Source of the DNA: Woeseiaceae bacterium
GTDB lineage: Bacteria > Pseudomonadota > Gammaproteobacteria > Steroidobacterales > Woeseiaceae
Reading direction: 5' to 3'
Assembly (NCBI GenBank): GCA_028279985.1
Contig: JANQMR010000011.1
Span: 1-64,000, forward strand
DNA length: 64,000 nucleotides
In this document: positions 34,105 to 44,594 of the stretch, in pieces
How the letters are laid out: each line of letters starts with the position of its first letter
Position numbering within the stretch: position 1 is the first letter of the stretch
Position numbers and translations under genes: made by a program
The notes under the pieces: generated by a model
The model's database searches: none
What the model was told of the DNA's origin: nothing
What the model saw: only the letters and a program-made list of their open reading frames with translations

Positions 34105-35196
34105 TCAAGGAGGCGGGAATGCCGCGCCGCGGACCGCTACGGACTTGATCTGTGCGTAGACACGGTCACCGACGCCGAGTTTCAGATCGGTGCATGAGCG
34201 GCGCGTGACGATCGCGACCAGGTGATCCGGACCCGCGGCCAGCCGCAGTTGCACCGTCGAGGCGCTACCCTCCGCAATGGCGTCGATCCGCACCGGGAGG
34301 ATGTTGAGTATGCTGGTCTGCGACGGATGCTCGCGGCAAACGCTGATGTCGGAGGAACGAATCAAAAGCCTCAGGCGGGTATCGATGCCGTAACTCCCGG
34401 AGACCCGCAGGTGTCCGGCGGTCAGCGCCACCGTCGACAGATCGTAGTGGCGATCGTAATCGGTAACGCTGCCGTGCAGAATCGAAACACCGGCATCGAG
34501 CGCCGGGTTGTCGATGTCGCCCAGCACGGTTTCGATCGGCCCGCTGGCCCTGATCGCTCCACCGCCGAGTACCACGAGCGTGTCACAGAGCCGGCAAACC
34601 TCATCGAGGCTGTGACTGACGTACAGCACGGGTATGTCGAGCTCCGCATGCAGGCGGTCGAAATACGGCAACAGCGCCTGCCTGCGCCGCTCATCCAGCG
34701 AGGCCAGCGGCTCGTCCATCAACAGCAGCCTGGGCGCCCTTAGCAGTGCCCGCGCGATGGCGACACGCTGCGCTTCGCCGCCGGACAAGGCGTCCGGCAT
34801 GCGATCGAGCAGGCCGCCGATACCCAGCAATCCGACCGCGTGATCGAAGTCCACGCGCTCACCGTCGGCGCGCCGCCGCCCGTAGTCGAGATTGCGGCGC
34901 ACGTCGATATGCGGGAACAGCCTCGGCTCCTGAAAAACATAACCGACCCGGCGCCGGTGCACGGGCAGGCAGGTTCCGCTGGCGGAGTCCTCCCAAACTT
35001 CGCCGGCGACGGCCAGACGCCCGGTTTCGGGCCGTTCGAGACCGGCCACGCAGCGCAACAAGCTGGTCTTGCCGGCCCCGGACTCACCGAAAATGCCGGT
35101 GATGCCGCGCATCGGCAGATCGGCCTCAAGCTCCAGACGAAACTCGCCGCGCACGAGCGTATAAGCGAGCGACAAGCTGTCGCGCGGTACGCTCAC
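34105..35196 (-). CDS. modC: Molybdate ABC transporter ATP-binding protein ModC
   Basis: The 363-residue protein has Walker A GESGAGKTS, signature LSGGEAQRVAIARALL, Walker B RLLLMDEPLASLDERRR and the H-loop in LYVSHSLDEV, then a C-terminal TOBE/MOP-type domain (LNILPVRIDAIAEGSASTVQ, LKLGVGDRVYAQIKSVAVRG), as in ModC. It powers molybdate import through ModB. The start overlaps the modB stop by four bases. It is the last gene of modABC. Confidence 0.93.
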   Translation of the reverse strand: MSVPRDSLSLAYTLVRGEFRLELEADLPMRGITGIFGESGAGKTSLLRCVAGLERPETGRLAVAGEVWEDSASGTCLPVHRRRVGYVFQEPRLFPHIDVRRNLDYGRRRADGERVDFDHAVGLLGIGGLLDRMPDALSGGEAQRVAIARALLRAPRLLLMDEPLASLDERRRQALLPYFDRLHAELDIPVLYVSHSLDEVCRLCDTLVVLGGGAIRASGPIETVLGDIDNPALDAGVSILHGSVTDYDRHYDLSTVALTAGHLRVSGSYGIDTRLRLLIRSSDISVCREHPSQTSILNILPVRIDAIAEGSASTVQLRLAAGPDHLVAIVTRRSCTDLKLGVGDRVYAQIKSVAVRGAAFPPP

Positions 35197-35864
35197 CGCT
35201 TTGCCAAGCTCTGGTTAAGGACGTACATCGCCAGCAGCATGACAAATGCGATCACCAGCAAGAGCGCGGACGTCGCATGCGCGGCCGCGTAATCCAGCGA
35301 CTCGACCTGATCGTAGATCGCAATCGAAATCACCCGCGTCTCGCCCGGGATGTTGCCACCGACCATCAGTACCACGCCGAACTCCCCCAGCGTGTGGGCG
35401 AAACTCAGCACGACGGCGTTGACGAAACCGTGGCGCGACATCGGCGCCGCCACACTGAAAAACGCGTCCAGGCGCGTCGCGCCCAGCGTTCGGGCGGCCT
35501 CGATTTCCCGTCGGCCCAGCGACTCGAACGCCGCCTGCAAGGGCTGCACCGCAAACGGCAGACTGTAAACGCAGGAGGCGATGACGAGCCCGAGAAAAGA
35601 GAAAGTCAGCGCCTCGCCGGTGATCTCGACCCACCAGCGACCAATCCCGCCGGCCGGGCCGAGCAGTATCAAAAGGTAAAACCCCATGACCGTCGGCGGC
35701 AACACGATCGGCAAGGCGACAATCGCCTGGGCGGCCGATTTTGCCGGCGATTGCGTATTTGCCAACCACCAAGCCAGCGGCGTTGCGATCAACATCAGCA
35801 GCAGCGTCGTTATCGCCGCCAGTTCCAGCGTCAGCCAAAGCGGGCCCCAGGCCGCGGCGGTCAC
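35193..35864 (-). CDS. modB: Molybdate ABC transporter permease ModB
   Basis: The 223-residue protein has about five to six membrane segments and the permease EAA-type motif REIEAARTLGATRLDAFF, followed by GGNIPGETRVISIAIYDQVE, the ModB hallmark. It begins with GTG (MTAAAWGPLW), and its start overlaps the modA stop by four bases (GTGA), indicating coupling. It forms the inner-membrane channel for molybdate. Confidence 0.93.
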   Translation of the reverse strand: MTAAAWGPLWLTLELAAITTLLLMLIATPLAWWLANTQSPAKSAAQAIVALPIVLPPTVMGFYLLILLGPAGGIGRWWVEITGEALTFSFLGLVIASCVYSLPFAVQPLQAAFESLGRREIEAARTLGATRLDAFFSVAAPMSRHGFVNAVVLSFAHTLGEFGVVLMVGGNIPGETRVISIAIYDQVESLDYAAAHATSALLLVIAFVMLLAMYVLNQSLAKR

Positions 35865-36814
35865 GGCGTTGCTCCGTCCGTCGTACCATCCATTGTTCCA
35901 TCTATAGACCCGTCTATTGGCCTATCCATGGGCCTATCCATGCGCCTATCCATGCGCCTATCCATGGGCTCCATCGGCTCCGTGGGTTCCGTGGGTTCGT
36001 CAATGGGTGAATAACCATGCGCGGCAATGATCTCGCGCGCCGCCCCGCTTTTCAGGAATTCGAGGAACGCGATCGCCGCCGCGTTTTCGTTGGCCCGGTC
36101 CAGCAAGATCGCCTGCTGCTCGATGGGCGCGTGCATCGACCGCGGCACTTCCCAAACGCAACCGCGCGGCGACAGACGCGTACGCCGTGTCGTCTGCGAC
36201 AAAGCGAGCAGGCCGGCTTCGGCGTTTGCCGTCGCAACGAACTGGAAAGCCTGTGCGATGCTCTCGCCGACCGCCAACCGATCCTCCAACGCGGCCCAGT
36301 ATCCGGCCCCTACCAGAAACTCCCTAGCCGCCCTGCCGTAAGGCGCGAGCTCCGGGTTGGCAATCGCAAGCCGGCCGTCGAGGCCACCGTCGCGCAACTC
36401 GCGCAGCAAATCGTGCAGCAAATCGCGACACACACGGCCGGCGGTCGCAGGATCGGCAAACCACAACACCAGGCTGCCGGTCGCATAGGTAAAACGCGAC
36501 GCTTCGATACCCGGTCCGGATTCGGCAAGTAAACGCGGACGCTCCACATCGGCGGCCAGGAACACGTCGAACGGCGCGCCGTTGACGATCTGCGCATACA
36601 GCTTGCCGGTGGAGCCCGCGCTCAGGCGTACCCGATGTCCGGATGCGTTCTCGAACGCATCCGCCAGCGCGTCCGCGGCAATCTTGAAATTGCTGGCGAC
36701 GGCGACGGTCACGACGCGAGGCTCCGAGGCCGCCGCCGGCGGGACCGCCGACAAGAAACCGAGCGGCAGCGAGGCCAACAGGACGATGACGAGCCGGTAG
36801 TGAGCCACGGGCAA
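35861..36814 (-). CDS. modA: Molybdate-binding periplasmic protein ModA with repeat-encoded tail
   Basis: The 317-residue protein has a signal peptide ending AAASE, then VVTVAVASNFKIAADALADA and RLSAGSTGKLYAQIVNGAPF, the ModA motifs with oxyanion-binding Ser residues in ASN and SAGSTG. The core domain ends near EIIAAHGYSPIDE, as in other ModA proteins. About 45 extra residues follow (EPMEPMDRRMDRRMDRPMDR..), encoded by a 12-bp tandem array. The start is given as TTG 36814 (MPVAHYRLVIVLL); GTG 36808 is possible. It lies 70 bases downstream of malate synthase on the same strand. No Mo-repressor box is evident. Confidence 0.9.
   Translation of the reverse strand: MPVAHYRLVIVLLASLPLGFLSAVPPAAASEPRVVTVAVASNFKIAADALADAFENASGHRVRLSAGSTGKLYAQIVNGAPFDVFLAADVERPRLLAESGPGIEASRFTYATGSLVLWFADPATAGRVCRDLLHDLLRELRDGGLDGRLAIANPELAPYGRAAREFLVGAGYWAALEDRLAVGESIAQAFQFVATANAEAGLLALSQTTRRTRLSPRGCVWEVPRSMHAPIEQQAILLDRANENAAAIAFLEFLKSGAAREIIAAHGYSPIDEPTEPTEPMEPMDRRMDRRMDRPMDRPIDGSIDGTMDGTTDGATP
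35877..35969. repeat. 12-bp tandem array encoding the ModA C-terminal tail
   Basis: Four clear units CTATCCATGSGC (35922, 35934, 35946, 35958; S is C or G) continue a decaying register to about 35877. Because 12 is a multiple of three, it translates on the minus strand as repeated MDRR, MDRP, IDGS and MDGT tetrapeptides. Confidence 0.9.
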
Positions 36815-36861
36815 TCTTCGCGAACCCGGAGACGGCCGACCTTAGCCGACCGGCGGCGCCC

Positions 36862-36885
36862 GCGCCAGGTCGCGTCAGGTCGCGC
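36862..36885. repeat. Short CAGGTCGCG tandem after malate synthase stop
   Basis: CCAGGTCGCGTCAGGTCGCG contains two adjacent CAGGTCGCG copies directly 3' of the malate synthase stop codon, the same placement as other arrays in the window but with only two units. Confidence 0.5.
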
Positions 36886-39047
36886 CTATGAGGCCAGGCT
36901 GACCTTCAGCCGGCGGCGGTGGGCGTGCAGCAAAGGTTCGGTATAACCGTTGGGTTGTTCACAACCCTCGAAGACCAGGTCGCAAGCCGCCTGAAACGCG
37001 ATGCTCGCGTCGAAATCGTCGCTCATGCGGCGATACGCCGGATCGTCCGCGTTCTGTTCGTCGACGACCGCGGCCATGCGGCGGAAGGTCTCGCGCACCT
37101 GCGCTTCCGACGCGATCCCGTGCAGCAGCCAGTTGGCGATATGCTGGCTGGAGATACGCAAGGTCGCACGATCTTCCATCAGGCCGACATCCCGGATATC
37201 CGGCACCTTGGAACAGCCGATGCCCTGGTCGATCCAGCGTACGACGTAACCCAAAATCCCCTGGGCGTTGTTGTCGAGCTCCGCCTGTATCGTGTCGGCG
37301 TCGAACTTGGGATTCACGACGAGCGGCGGCGTCAGGATGTCGTCCAGGCTGGCGCGCGGACGCAGCGCGAGTTCGCGCTGCCGCGCGCGGACGTCGACGG
37401 CATGATAATGCATCGCATGCAGGGTTGCCGCGGTCGGCGACGGCACCCAGGCGCAGTTCGCGCCGGCCTCGGGATGCGCCTGCTTGGTCTGCATCATCTG
37501 CAACATCTCGTCGGGCTTGGGCCACATGCCCTTGCCGATCTGCGCCCGGCCCGGCAGGCCGCAACTTATGCCGATATCGACGTTCCAGTCCTCATACGCA
37601 TTGATCCAGGGTTGCGCCTTGATGGTCTCCTTCGGCAACACCGGACCGGCCTGCATGCTGGTGTGTATCTCGTCGCCGGTGCGATCGAGAAAACCGGTAT
37701 TGATGAACACCAGGCGCTCGCGCACCGCGTGGATACACTCGGCGAGATTGACCGTCGTGCGGCGTTCCTCGTCCATGACGCCGACCTTGAGCGTGTTGGG
37801 CTCGAGGCCGAACAGGGTCTCGACCCGGCCGAACAGCGTATCGGTGAAAGCCACTTCGTCGGGGCCGTGCATCTTGGGTTTGACGATATAGACGCTGCCG
37901 CTGCGACTGTTGGGCAAACGCGCCTGCTGCCGCCGGTTTGCCAGCGCGCAGGCGGTGGTCACGACTGCGTCCAGGATACCTTCGAAAACCTCGTTGCCAT
38001 CGCCGTCCGCACAGGCGTCGGTGGTCATCAGGTGGCCGACGTTGCGCACCAGCATCAGGCTCAACCCCGGCAGGTGCAACGGCTGACCATCGACACCGGT
38101 GTATTCGCGGTCCTCTGCGAGCCGCCGGGTCACGGTCTTACCGCCCTTGTCGAAGCTCGCCTCGAGCGTGCCGGTCATCAGGCCGAGCCAGTTGCGGTAC
38201 ACGCCGACCTTGTCTTCGGCGTCCACGGCAGCCACCGAGTCCTCGCAATCCTGAATCGTCGTCACGGCCGACTCGAGCAGGACGTCGGCGACGTGTCCGG
38301 GCGCGTCCTTGCCGACCGGGTGGTTCGGATCGGCATGGATCTCGACGTGCAGGCCGTGATTGGCGAACAAAAAATGCGTCCCGGACCCGCTTTCGCGGTG
38401 TCCGGCAAACTGCGTCGGATCCTCAAGGCCAATCAACTCGCCGCCGCCGATGGAGGCGACCAGCCGCGCCCGGCCCGAAGCATCGTCGATCGAATACGCG
38501 GTCACGTCGGCGTGACTGTGGCCTTCGAGCGGCAAGGTACGATCGAGAAACTCGGTGGCGTAACGGATGACCGCGGCGCCGCGAACCGGATTGTAGCCCG
38601 CGTCGCGCTCGAGCCCGTCGTCCTCGTCGATCACGTCGGTGCCGTACAGGGCGTCGTACAGGCTGCCCCAACGCGCATTCGCGGCGTTCAGCGCGAAACG
38701 CGCGTTACTGACCGGCACGACGAGTTGCGGCCCGGCAAGCTCGGCAATCTCGGGGTCCACCCCGGCGGTTTCGATCCTGAACGGCTCGCCCGGCTCGCGC
38801 AGGTAACCGATCCGTTTCAGAAAAGCGACGTAATCGTCGTGATCCCAGGCGCTACCGCGGCGCTCGACGTGATAGGCGTCGATTTTCGCCTGCAGGTCGT
38901 CGCGCAGCGCGAGCAGCACGCGGTTCCTGGGCGTGAGCTCCGTAACGATCGACTCGAGACCGGACCAGAAGGCCGCGGCCTCGAAATCGATGGCGGGTAG
39001 CAGCTCGTCTTCGACGAAACGCCGGAAAACCGGATCGGGGGTCAGGC

Positions 39048-39051
<4 letters not shown>
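36886..39051 (-). CDS. glcB: Malate synthase G
   Basis: The 721-residue protein has the length and sequence of malate synthase [17 protein letters not shown] [20 protein letters not shown] (in part), [51 protein letters not shown] and [25 protein letters not shown] [20 protein letters not shown]. It condenses glyoxylate with acetyl-CoA to malate, the second step of the glyoxylate shunt. The start overlaps the stop of isocitrate lyase by four bases, so the two shunt enzymes are translationally coupled. Confidence 0.96.
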
Positions 39052-40328
<1,277 letters not shown>

Positions 40329-40411
40329 GTGATGCCCTCCCAAATGCTCATTCGCGTGAATACGCGCTTGCTTGTTGCGACGCACAATATCATACTCGGG
40401 AGAGAGCTTAA

Positions 40412-40444
40412 TTTTTACAGTAAAAAATTCACATTGTGAATTTT
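40412..40444. promoter_or_regulatory. Two overlapping palindromic operators in aceA control region
   Basis: TTTTTAC-A-GTAAAAA (40412-40426) and AAAATTCAC-ATT-GTGAATTTT (40424-40444) are perfect dyads, 7 and 9 bases per arm, between aceA and its divergent regulator. They are good candidates for binding sites of that regulator, with control of both directions. Confidence 0.6.
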
Positions 40445-40484
40445 ACATACACACCCCCACTACGAATACCCATTACAAATAGCC

Positions 40485-42032
40485 ATGCAACACGGTCTCA
40501 AACGCCGCGCACACTTTCTCGGTAGCAAAATCAAGAATTTACGAAAGCGCAATCGACTGACGCTGGAAGACCTGTCGGTCCGCTGCGTGCAGGTCGACGC
40601 CGAATCCGGACCCTCGGTCTCCTATCTGTCGATGATCGAAAACGGCAAACGCGTGCCGTCGGAACGCCTGGTCAGAATCATCGCGGACATATTCCAGAAG
40701 GACGTGGACTGGTTTTACGACGAGAAACTGGACGAACAGGCGCTGGACCCGGCGCCGGACGCCGCCGTTCACGGCATGCCGCTGGAACCGGGCTTTCTGT
40801 TTTCCGAAACCTTGCTACAGCGGGCGATCCCGGAGCTGCTCGCACAAACCGGCACCACCGGCCGGCAATTTGCGCACCTGCTGATCCGCGCGCAGCAGGA
40901 ATCCAGCCACAACCGTTTTCCGGACATCGAGCGCGCCGCCGAAAGCGTCGGCGACAAGCGATTTCCGCTATCGGTCGAAGACGTGTTCCTGATCGCCGCC
41001 GAAGCCGGTCTCGAAATCCACTGGTTCGACCGTGCGCCGTTCAAGGACGCAGGCGACAGGACAACGCCGCTCAATACGCTGGTCCGCTCGTTTTTCGATG
41101 CACCGAACAAGGTCTACCTGAATACGGCGCTGCGCTCGAATCCGGCCAGGCTCAAGTTCGACCTCGCCAATCACATTGCACACAAGGTCCTTCACGACGG
41201 TGACGGCGCCAGGGCGCCGCAGGTCTCGGGCGGACGTGCGTCGGGCCGGCGTCACGACGCGGAGTCGCCGAACATCGATGCGCAAGACGTACTCTATGCC
41301 TGGCGCGACTTCGAGTGCAGCTATTTCGCCGCGGCGCTCCTGGCGCCCAAGACCCCGTTTCGACAGTACCTGGCGCGACACGCCTATGCGATCGACGTGG
41401 GCGACGGCATCGGGCTGACCACGACACTGGTCATGCGGCGCATGTCCAGTGTTTCACCTTACCCGCACTGGCATTACTTCGACGCCTATCCGCCCGGCAA
41501 CCTGCGTGCCGTCTACCGCGGCAACGGCATCCCGCTGCCCTGGGGCAACATGAGCATGATCTCCGACCCCTGCCAGCACTGGGCCGTCTTCCGCATGCTC
41601 AACTCGCGGTCCCGGAAACCCTCGACGCAGGTCTCCGTCCTGCGCTCGGGCAACGACAAACGTCTTTACTGCTGCCAGTCCTTGCGTAGCAAAGACGCCG
41701 CCGGCAACCCGCACGTGCTATGCGTCGGCGTGGACATCGCCCCCGCGCTCGAGGCACAAAACATCGATGCCGGGGAGACGATCGATCGGATCGAGGCGAG
41801 CTGTAACGCGGGCGGCGGCTCCGGCCCGATCCCCGAGCCCGTGCGGCGCCAGCTAAGAAGCATCGGCAAGATCCTGAACATCGGCTGGGTCGCCGACGGC
41901 ACCGCCCATGACGCAACGATCATCTGCCCCCGCAGCTCGAGCTGCCCACGCGACAAACGCTGCGTCCCGCAGGAACTGGAGAAGCTGACGCCGCAGATCG
42001 AGGCCATCCGGCGCTCGGTGTTGTCTGCCTGA
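40485..42032 (+). CDS. XRE-type regulator with DUF3612 domain (glyoxylate shunt regulator)
   Basis: The 515-residue protein begins with an XRE helix-turn-helix (FLGSKIKNLRKRNRLTLEDLS, VSYLSMIENGKRVPSERLVR) and has a long C-terminal domain of the DUF3612/ScfR kind known beside isocitrate lyase genes in gammaproteobacteria. The C-terminal part contains Cys clusters (ICPRSSSCPRDKRC), with spacing suited to metal or redox sensing; that is inference. It is divergent from aceA across 156 bases that hold two palindromes, so autoregulation and aceA-glcB control are likely, responding to short-chain acyl-CoA or acetate. Confidence 0.8.
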   Translation: MQHGLKRRAHFLGSKIKNLRKRNRLTLEDLSVRCVQVDAESGPSVSYLSMIENGKRVPSERLVRIIADIFQKDVDWFYDEKLDEQALDPAPDAAVHGMPLEPGFLFSETLLQRAIPELLAQTGTTGRQFAHLLIRAQQESSHNRFPDIERAAESVGDKRFPLSVEDVFLIAAEAGLEIHWFDRAPFKDAGDRTTPLNTLVRSFFDAPNKVYLNTALRSNPARLKFDLANHIAHKVLHDGDGARAPQVSGGRASGRRHDAESPNIDAQDVLYAWRDFECSYFAAALLAPKTPFRQYLARHAYAIDVGDGIGLTTTLVMRRMSSVSPYPHWHYFDAYPPGNLRAVYRGNGIPLPWGNMSMISDPCQHWAVFRMLNSRSRKPSTQVSVLRSGNDKRLYCCQSLRSKDAAGNPHVLCVGVDIAPALEAQNIDAGETIDRIEASCNAGGGSGPIPEPVRRQLRSIGKILNIGWVADGTAHDATIICPRSSSCPRDKRCVPQELEKLTPQIEAIRRSVLSA

Positions 42033-42142
42033 ACCGCCACCAGGACGCCGTTTCCATCGATTCACTACGGGCGTGTCGGTCACCTAGTCGATGAAAGCGC
42101 AGCGACGAGGCTCGCGTTCAGACCGCACGTTTATACCGTATG

Positions 42143-42250
42143 TTATACCGCACGCCTTTTGACCGCCGTGTGTTCCGCCAGGAAGGCTTCCGCGGCTGCA
42201 AAAATCGTTTCACGCCGCTCCGGCTTCAGCCGATCGAGCGGACGCGGCAT
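42143..42250 (-). pseudogene. 35-codon frame resembling a TetR N-terminus
   Basis: The ATG overlaps the DUF2892 stop (TGATG). The peptide MPRPLDRLKPERRETIFAAA continues EAFLAEHTAV, like the first helix of TetR regulators ('R..Il.AA...F.e.'), but stops before a helix-turn-helix. It is either a truncated TetR gene or a chance frame. Confidence 0.25.
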
Positions 42251-42477
42251 CAGCGCACGCTCTGACGCGCGGCCGCCGGCTCGAAACCGAACAGGCGTCT
42301 CATGACGATCGCGGCGGGACAGAAACCGGTAAAAGCCTGCTGAAACAGGTTGGCGCCGACGAAGGCCGTCAGCCAGACGAATCCGGGGTGGACAAAAACC
42401 GTCAGCGCCACGGACAAAAGGACCATAAGACCGGCGAAGGCCTCGACGGCGTTTTCCAAAGACATTTTGCGTTGCAT
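42250..42477 (-). CDS. DUF2892 small membrane protein
   Basis: The 75-residue protein matches DUF2892: a short N-terminal helix NAVEAFAGLMVLLSVALTVFV, then GFVWLTAFVGANLFQQAFTGFCPAAIVMRRLFG, cited as NLFQQAFTGFCPAAIVMRR. This gives two membrane helices with a conserved Cys in TGFCP. The same module is fused to rhodanese domains in YgaP, where it anchors a sulfur-transfer protein. GAGGAG lies seven bases before the ATG. It is the last clear gene of the RND exporter operon. Confidence 0.88.
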   Translation of the reverse strand: MQRKMSLENAVEAFAGLMVLLSVALTVFVHPGFVWLTAFVGANLFQQAFTGFCPAAIVMRRLFGFEPAAARQSVR

Positions 42478-42490
42478 AGTCGTTCTCCTC

Positions 42491-43768
42491 TCAATAACTG
42501 AATCTCAGGCGCAAGTAAACGTTGCTGGCATCCTGAAGCTGGCTAAAAAAGGTATGGTCGTCGTCGCCGCCGAACAGATTCGCGCCGGCAACCAGCGACC
42601 ATTGATCGCTGTGCCGATAAGTGAATGCCGGCCGGAGATAAAAATCCCGGTCGCTAGGCGACCAGAACGTAAGCAGGGACAGCGTGTATTTGTCCCGCTC
42701 CAGGCGGTAACTCAAACGATTGGTGATCAGGTGCCGATGTTCATCGGGCTCGAATTCCGGGACCGGCGAGTTTTCCAGCAGCGCGTCGTGATCCTGCGTC
42801 CACTCCAGATAATACTGGAAGCCGACCGTGAAGCTCGGCTTTGCTTCCCACTCGTAACCCAGCAGGAAACGAAGCTGGTCGTTCGGCAACAGGGGATTGT
42901 TGCCGTCGTCGTCATCTCTGGAGTCATAATACGAAAACTCGGCGTTGAACAGGCCAGGGCCCAATGGGCGACGCAGGCTTGCACCGATTGCGCTCATCGG
43001 CGCGAAGCTTGGCTCCAGTTCCGCCGTCAGGGCGGTCGGCTGCTTGAAAAAGCCGCGGTACAGGTAAACCGCATACTCGTTACCCCGCACGGTCTTGAAC
43101 AGCCGCAACGCAAACTCACCGTTCGAAAAACCGCCGTCCGGCTCTACGGCCGAGAGCGGCGGCCGAGGTGCGACATTCCCCCCGGCGAGCGGCGAAAAAA
43201 ACGAAAAGCGTTCACCGGTCAGGTAAACATCCGGCTCAAAATCGGGGGTCCAGACAAAATCGACGTTGACCAGCGGATTAAAATGACTGACCCGCAGACT
43301 GTCGCCGGGCGCCTTCAGGTATTCGTCGTCGCGACCGGCAAAAAACGAAACGAAGTCCTTCGGAAACAAGTCGTTTAGGAACAACAGGTCGCCGGTGCCC
43401 CAGGTCTGTACCTGCCGGCCCAGCCGGATGTCCGTTTTGCCTAGCGACGCCGACAGGCTCAGATCACGGAAATCGAGATAAACGTCGTCCTCGACACCGT
43501 CGTAACCCATGTCCGCTTTGGCGGCGACTGAGAAACGTTCGGCCTGCCAGTCGGTTTCGAAGCGAATCCGCAAGTCCTCGAGGATATTTCGTCCGGCAAC
43601 CAGTGCATCGCGGGAGAAACGTGTTCCCGCTCCCCCCTCGGCAAACCCGGTGACGACGATCTCCTGCTCCGTTTCTTCCCAGTCACCCCAGTCGTCGTCG
43701 GCAAACGGATCGTCCTCCTGGGACCAGGCAATGCCGGGTAACAACAACAGCGCCAGCCAGCGGTTCAT
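42491..43768 (-). CDS. Outer-membrane beta-barrel protein of RND export operon
   Basis: The 425-residue protein has a signal peptide (MNRWLALLLLPGIAWSQ), an acidic segment (EDDPFADDDWGDWEETEQE) and alternating amphipathic strands to the C-terminus SNVYLRLRFSY, with a terminal aromatic as in barrel proteins. Strand signatures include LGRQVQTWGTGDLLFLNDLFP and FNPLVNVDFVWTPDF. It resembles DUF1302-type barrels found beside RND and LolA-like genes, but I cannot name it. It overlaps none of its neighbours and is separated by 14 bases from the LolA-like gene. Role inferred: outer-membrane exit or acceptor for the exported lipid-like cargo. Confidence 0.75.
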   Translation of the reverse strand: MNRWLALLLLPGIAWSQEDDPFADDDWGDWEETEQEIVVTGFAEGGAGTRFSRDALVAGRNILEDLRIRFETDWQAERFSVAAKADMGYDGVEDDVYLDFRDLSLSASLGKTDIRLGRQVQTWGTGDLLFLNDLFPKDFVSFFAGRDDEYLKAPGDSLRVSHFNPLVNVDFVWTPDFEPDVYLTGERFSFFSPLAGGNVAPRPPLSAVEPDGGFSNGEFALRLFKTVRGNEYAVYLYRGFFKQPTALTAELEPSFAPMSAIGASLRRPLGPGLFNAEFSYYDSRDDDDGNNPLLPNDQLRFLLGYEWEAKPSFTVGFQYYLEWTQDHDALLENSPVPEFEPDEHRHLITNRLSYRLERDKYTLSLLTFWSPSDRDFYLRPAFTYRHSDQWSLVAGANLFGGDDDHTFFSQLQDASNVYLRLRFSY

Positions 43769-43782
43769 CGTAATGCTGCGAG

Positions 43783-44577
43783 TCAGTCGGTCGGGCGTTG
43801 CAGCCACTCCCGCGGTGGATTGCGCAGCGCACGCTCGGTGAATACGTCCTCGGGAAGACCTACGTCGTATTTGATGTAACGAAACTGCATGTCGGTACGC
43901 CCGCCGGTCAGAAGATCGGAGACTCGGCTGACCGTGACGGTCGGGTGACCGTCGAATACGTCGACTTTCGACACTTCCACGCGGCGGTACACGTCACCGG
44001 CGGCGTTGGTGTATTCGATTTTCATCGGCAGGAAAGTCTCGCGGTCGATCCAGGTCCGATAATGCGTGAACTCCACGCTGCCGGGATCTTTGGGCGTGTG
44101 GCCCAACACGTAAAAATCGTCGGTCGTCTCCTGCAGCTCGTGTGTATCGTCACTCGGCCGCCGGCCCGAAACATCTTCGTAGAAATAATGCGCACCGACG
44201 AAGCTGGTGCGTTTGTCGCCGGCCGATATCCGTTTGACCAGATCCAACCCCGGCAGGTACAGCCAGCGGTCGTCGTCACGATCGACGTGCTTGTGGACCA
44301 GGAACACGGTGCCGCGCACGTCGGACGGTTGGCTGAATACAACCAGGAACTGCTGGTCCGCCGCGTCCGCGACGTCCCGGCGCAGAACCGTAAACTGGCG
44401 CCGTTGCTGCCGGCCCTGACCGTCGGTAATGATCATGCGCACCTCAGAACGGCCGTCCGCGCCGCCATAATAAGCGGCAAGATTGGCGCGCTCGACGATT
44501 TCGTCGGCGTCGCTCAAAGGCTCGGCACTCACGGCGTTGACCGCAAGCAGGCCTGCCAAGGTAAACAGTATTCTCAT
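43783..44577 (-). CDS. LolA-like outer membrane lipoprotein-sorting protein
   Basis: The 264-residue protein has a signal peptide (MRILFTLAGLLAVNAVSAEP) and the LolA-like pattern: MIITDGQGRQQRRQFTVLRR, VVFSQPSDVRGTVFLVHKH, WLYLPGLDLVKRISAGDKRT, SFVGAHYFYEDVSGR and PMKIEYTNAAGDVYRRVEV. Such proteins form an open half-barrel that binds lipids or acylated proteins and usually sit next to RND exporters. ATG 44577 has AAAGGA eight bases upstream. It lies between the RND gene and the barrel gene, consistent with a periplasmic shuttle between them. Confidence 0.85.
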   Translation of the reverse strand: MRILFTLAGLLAVNAVSAEPLSDADEIVERANLAAYYGGADGRSEVRMIITDGQGRQQRRQFTVLRRDVADAADQQFLVVFSQPSDVRGTVFLVHKHVDRDDDRWLYLPGLDLVKRISAGDKRTSFVGAHYFYEDVSGRRPSDDTHELQETTDDFYVLGHTPKDPGSVEFTHYRTWIDRETFLPMKIEYTNAAGDVYRRVEVSKVDVFDGHPTVTVSRVSDLLTGGRTDMQFRYIKYDVGLPEDVFTERALRNPPREWLQRPTD

Positions 44578-44594
44578 CTCGATTTCCTTTCGCA

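Noticed and set aside
33926-34108. A 60-codon frame overlapping the modC stop (TTGA)
   Set aside because: No family resemblance, no ribosome site and the overlap could be chance.
36919-39000. A 693-codon plus-strand gene
   Set aside because: It is fully antisense to malate synthase G and has no family resemblance.
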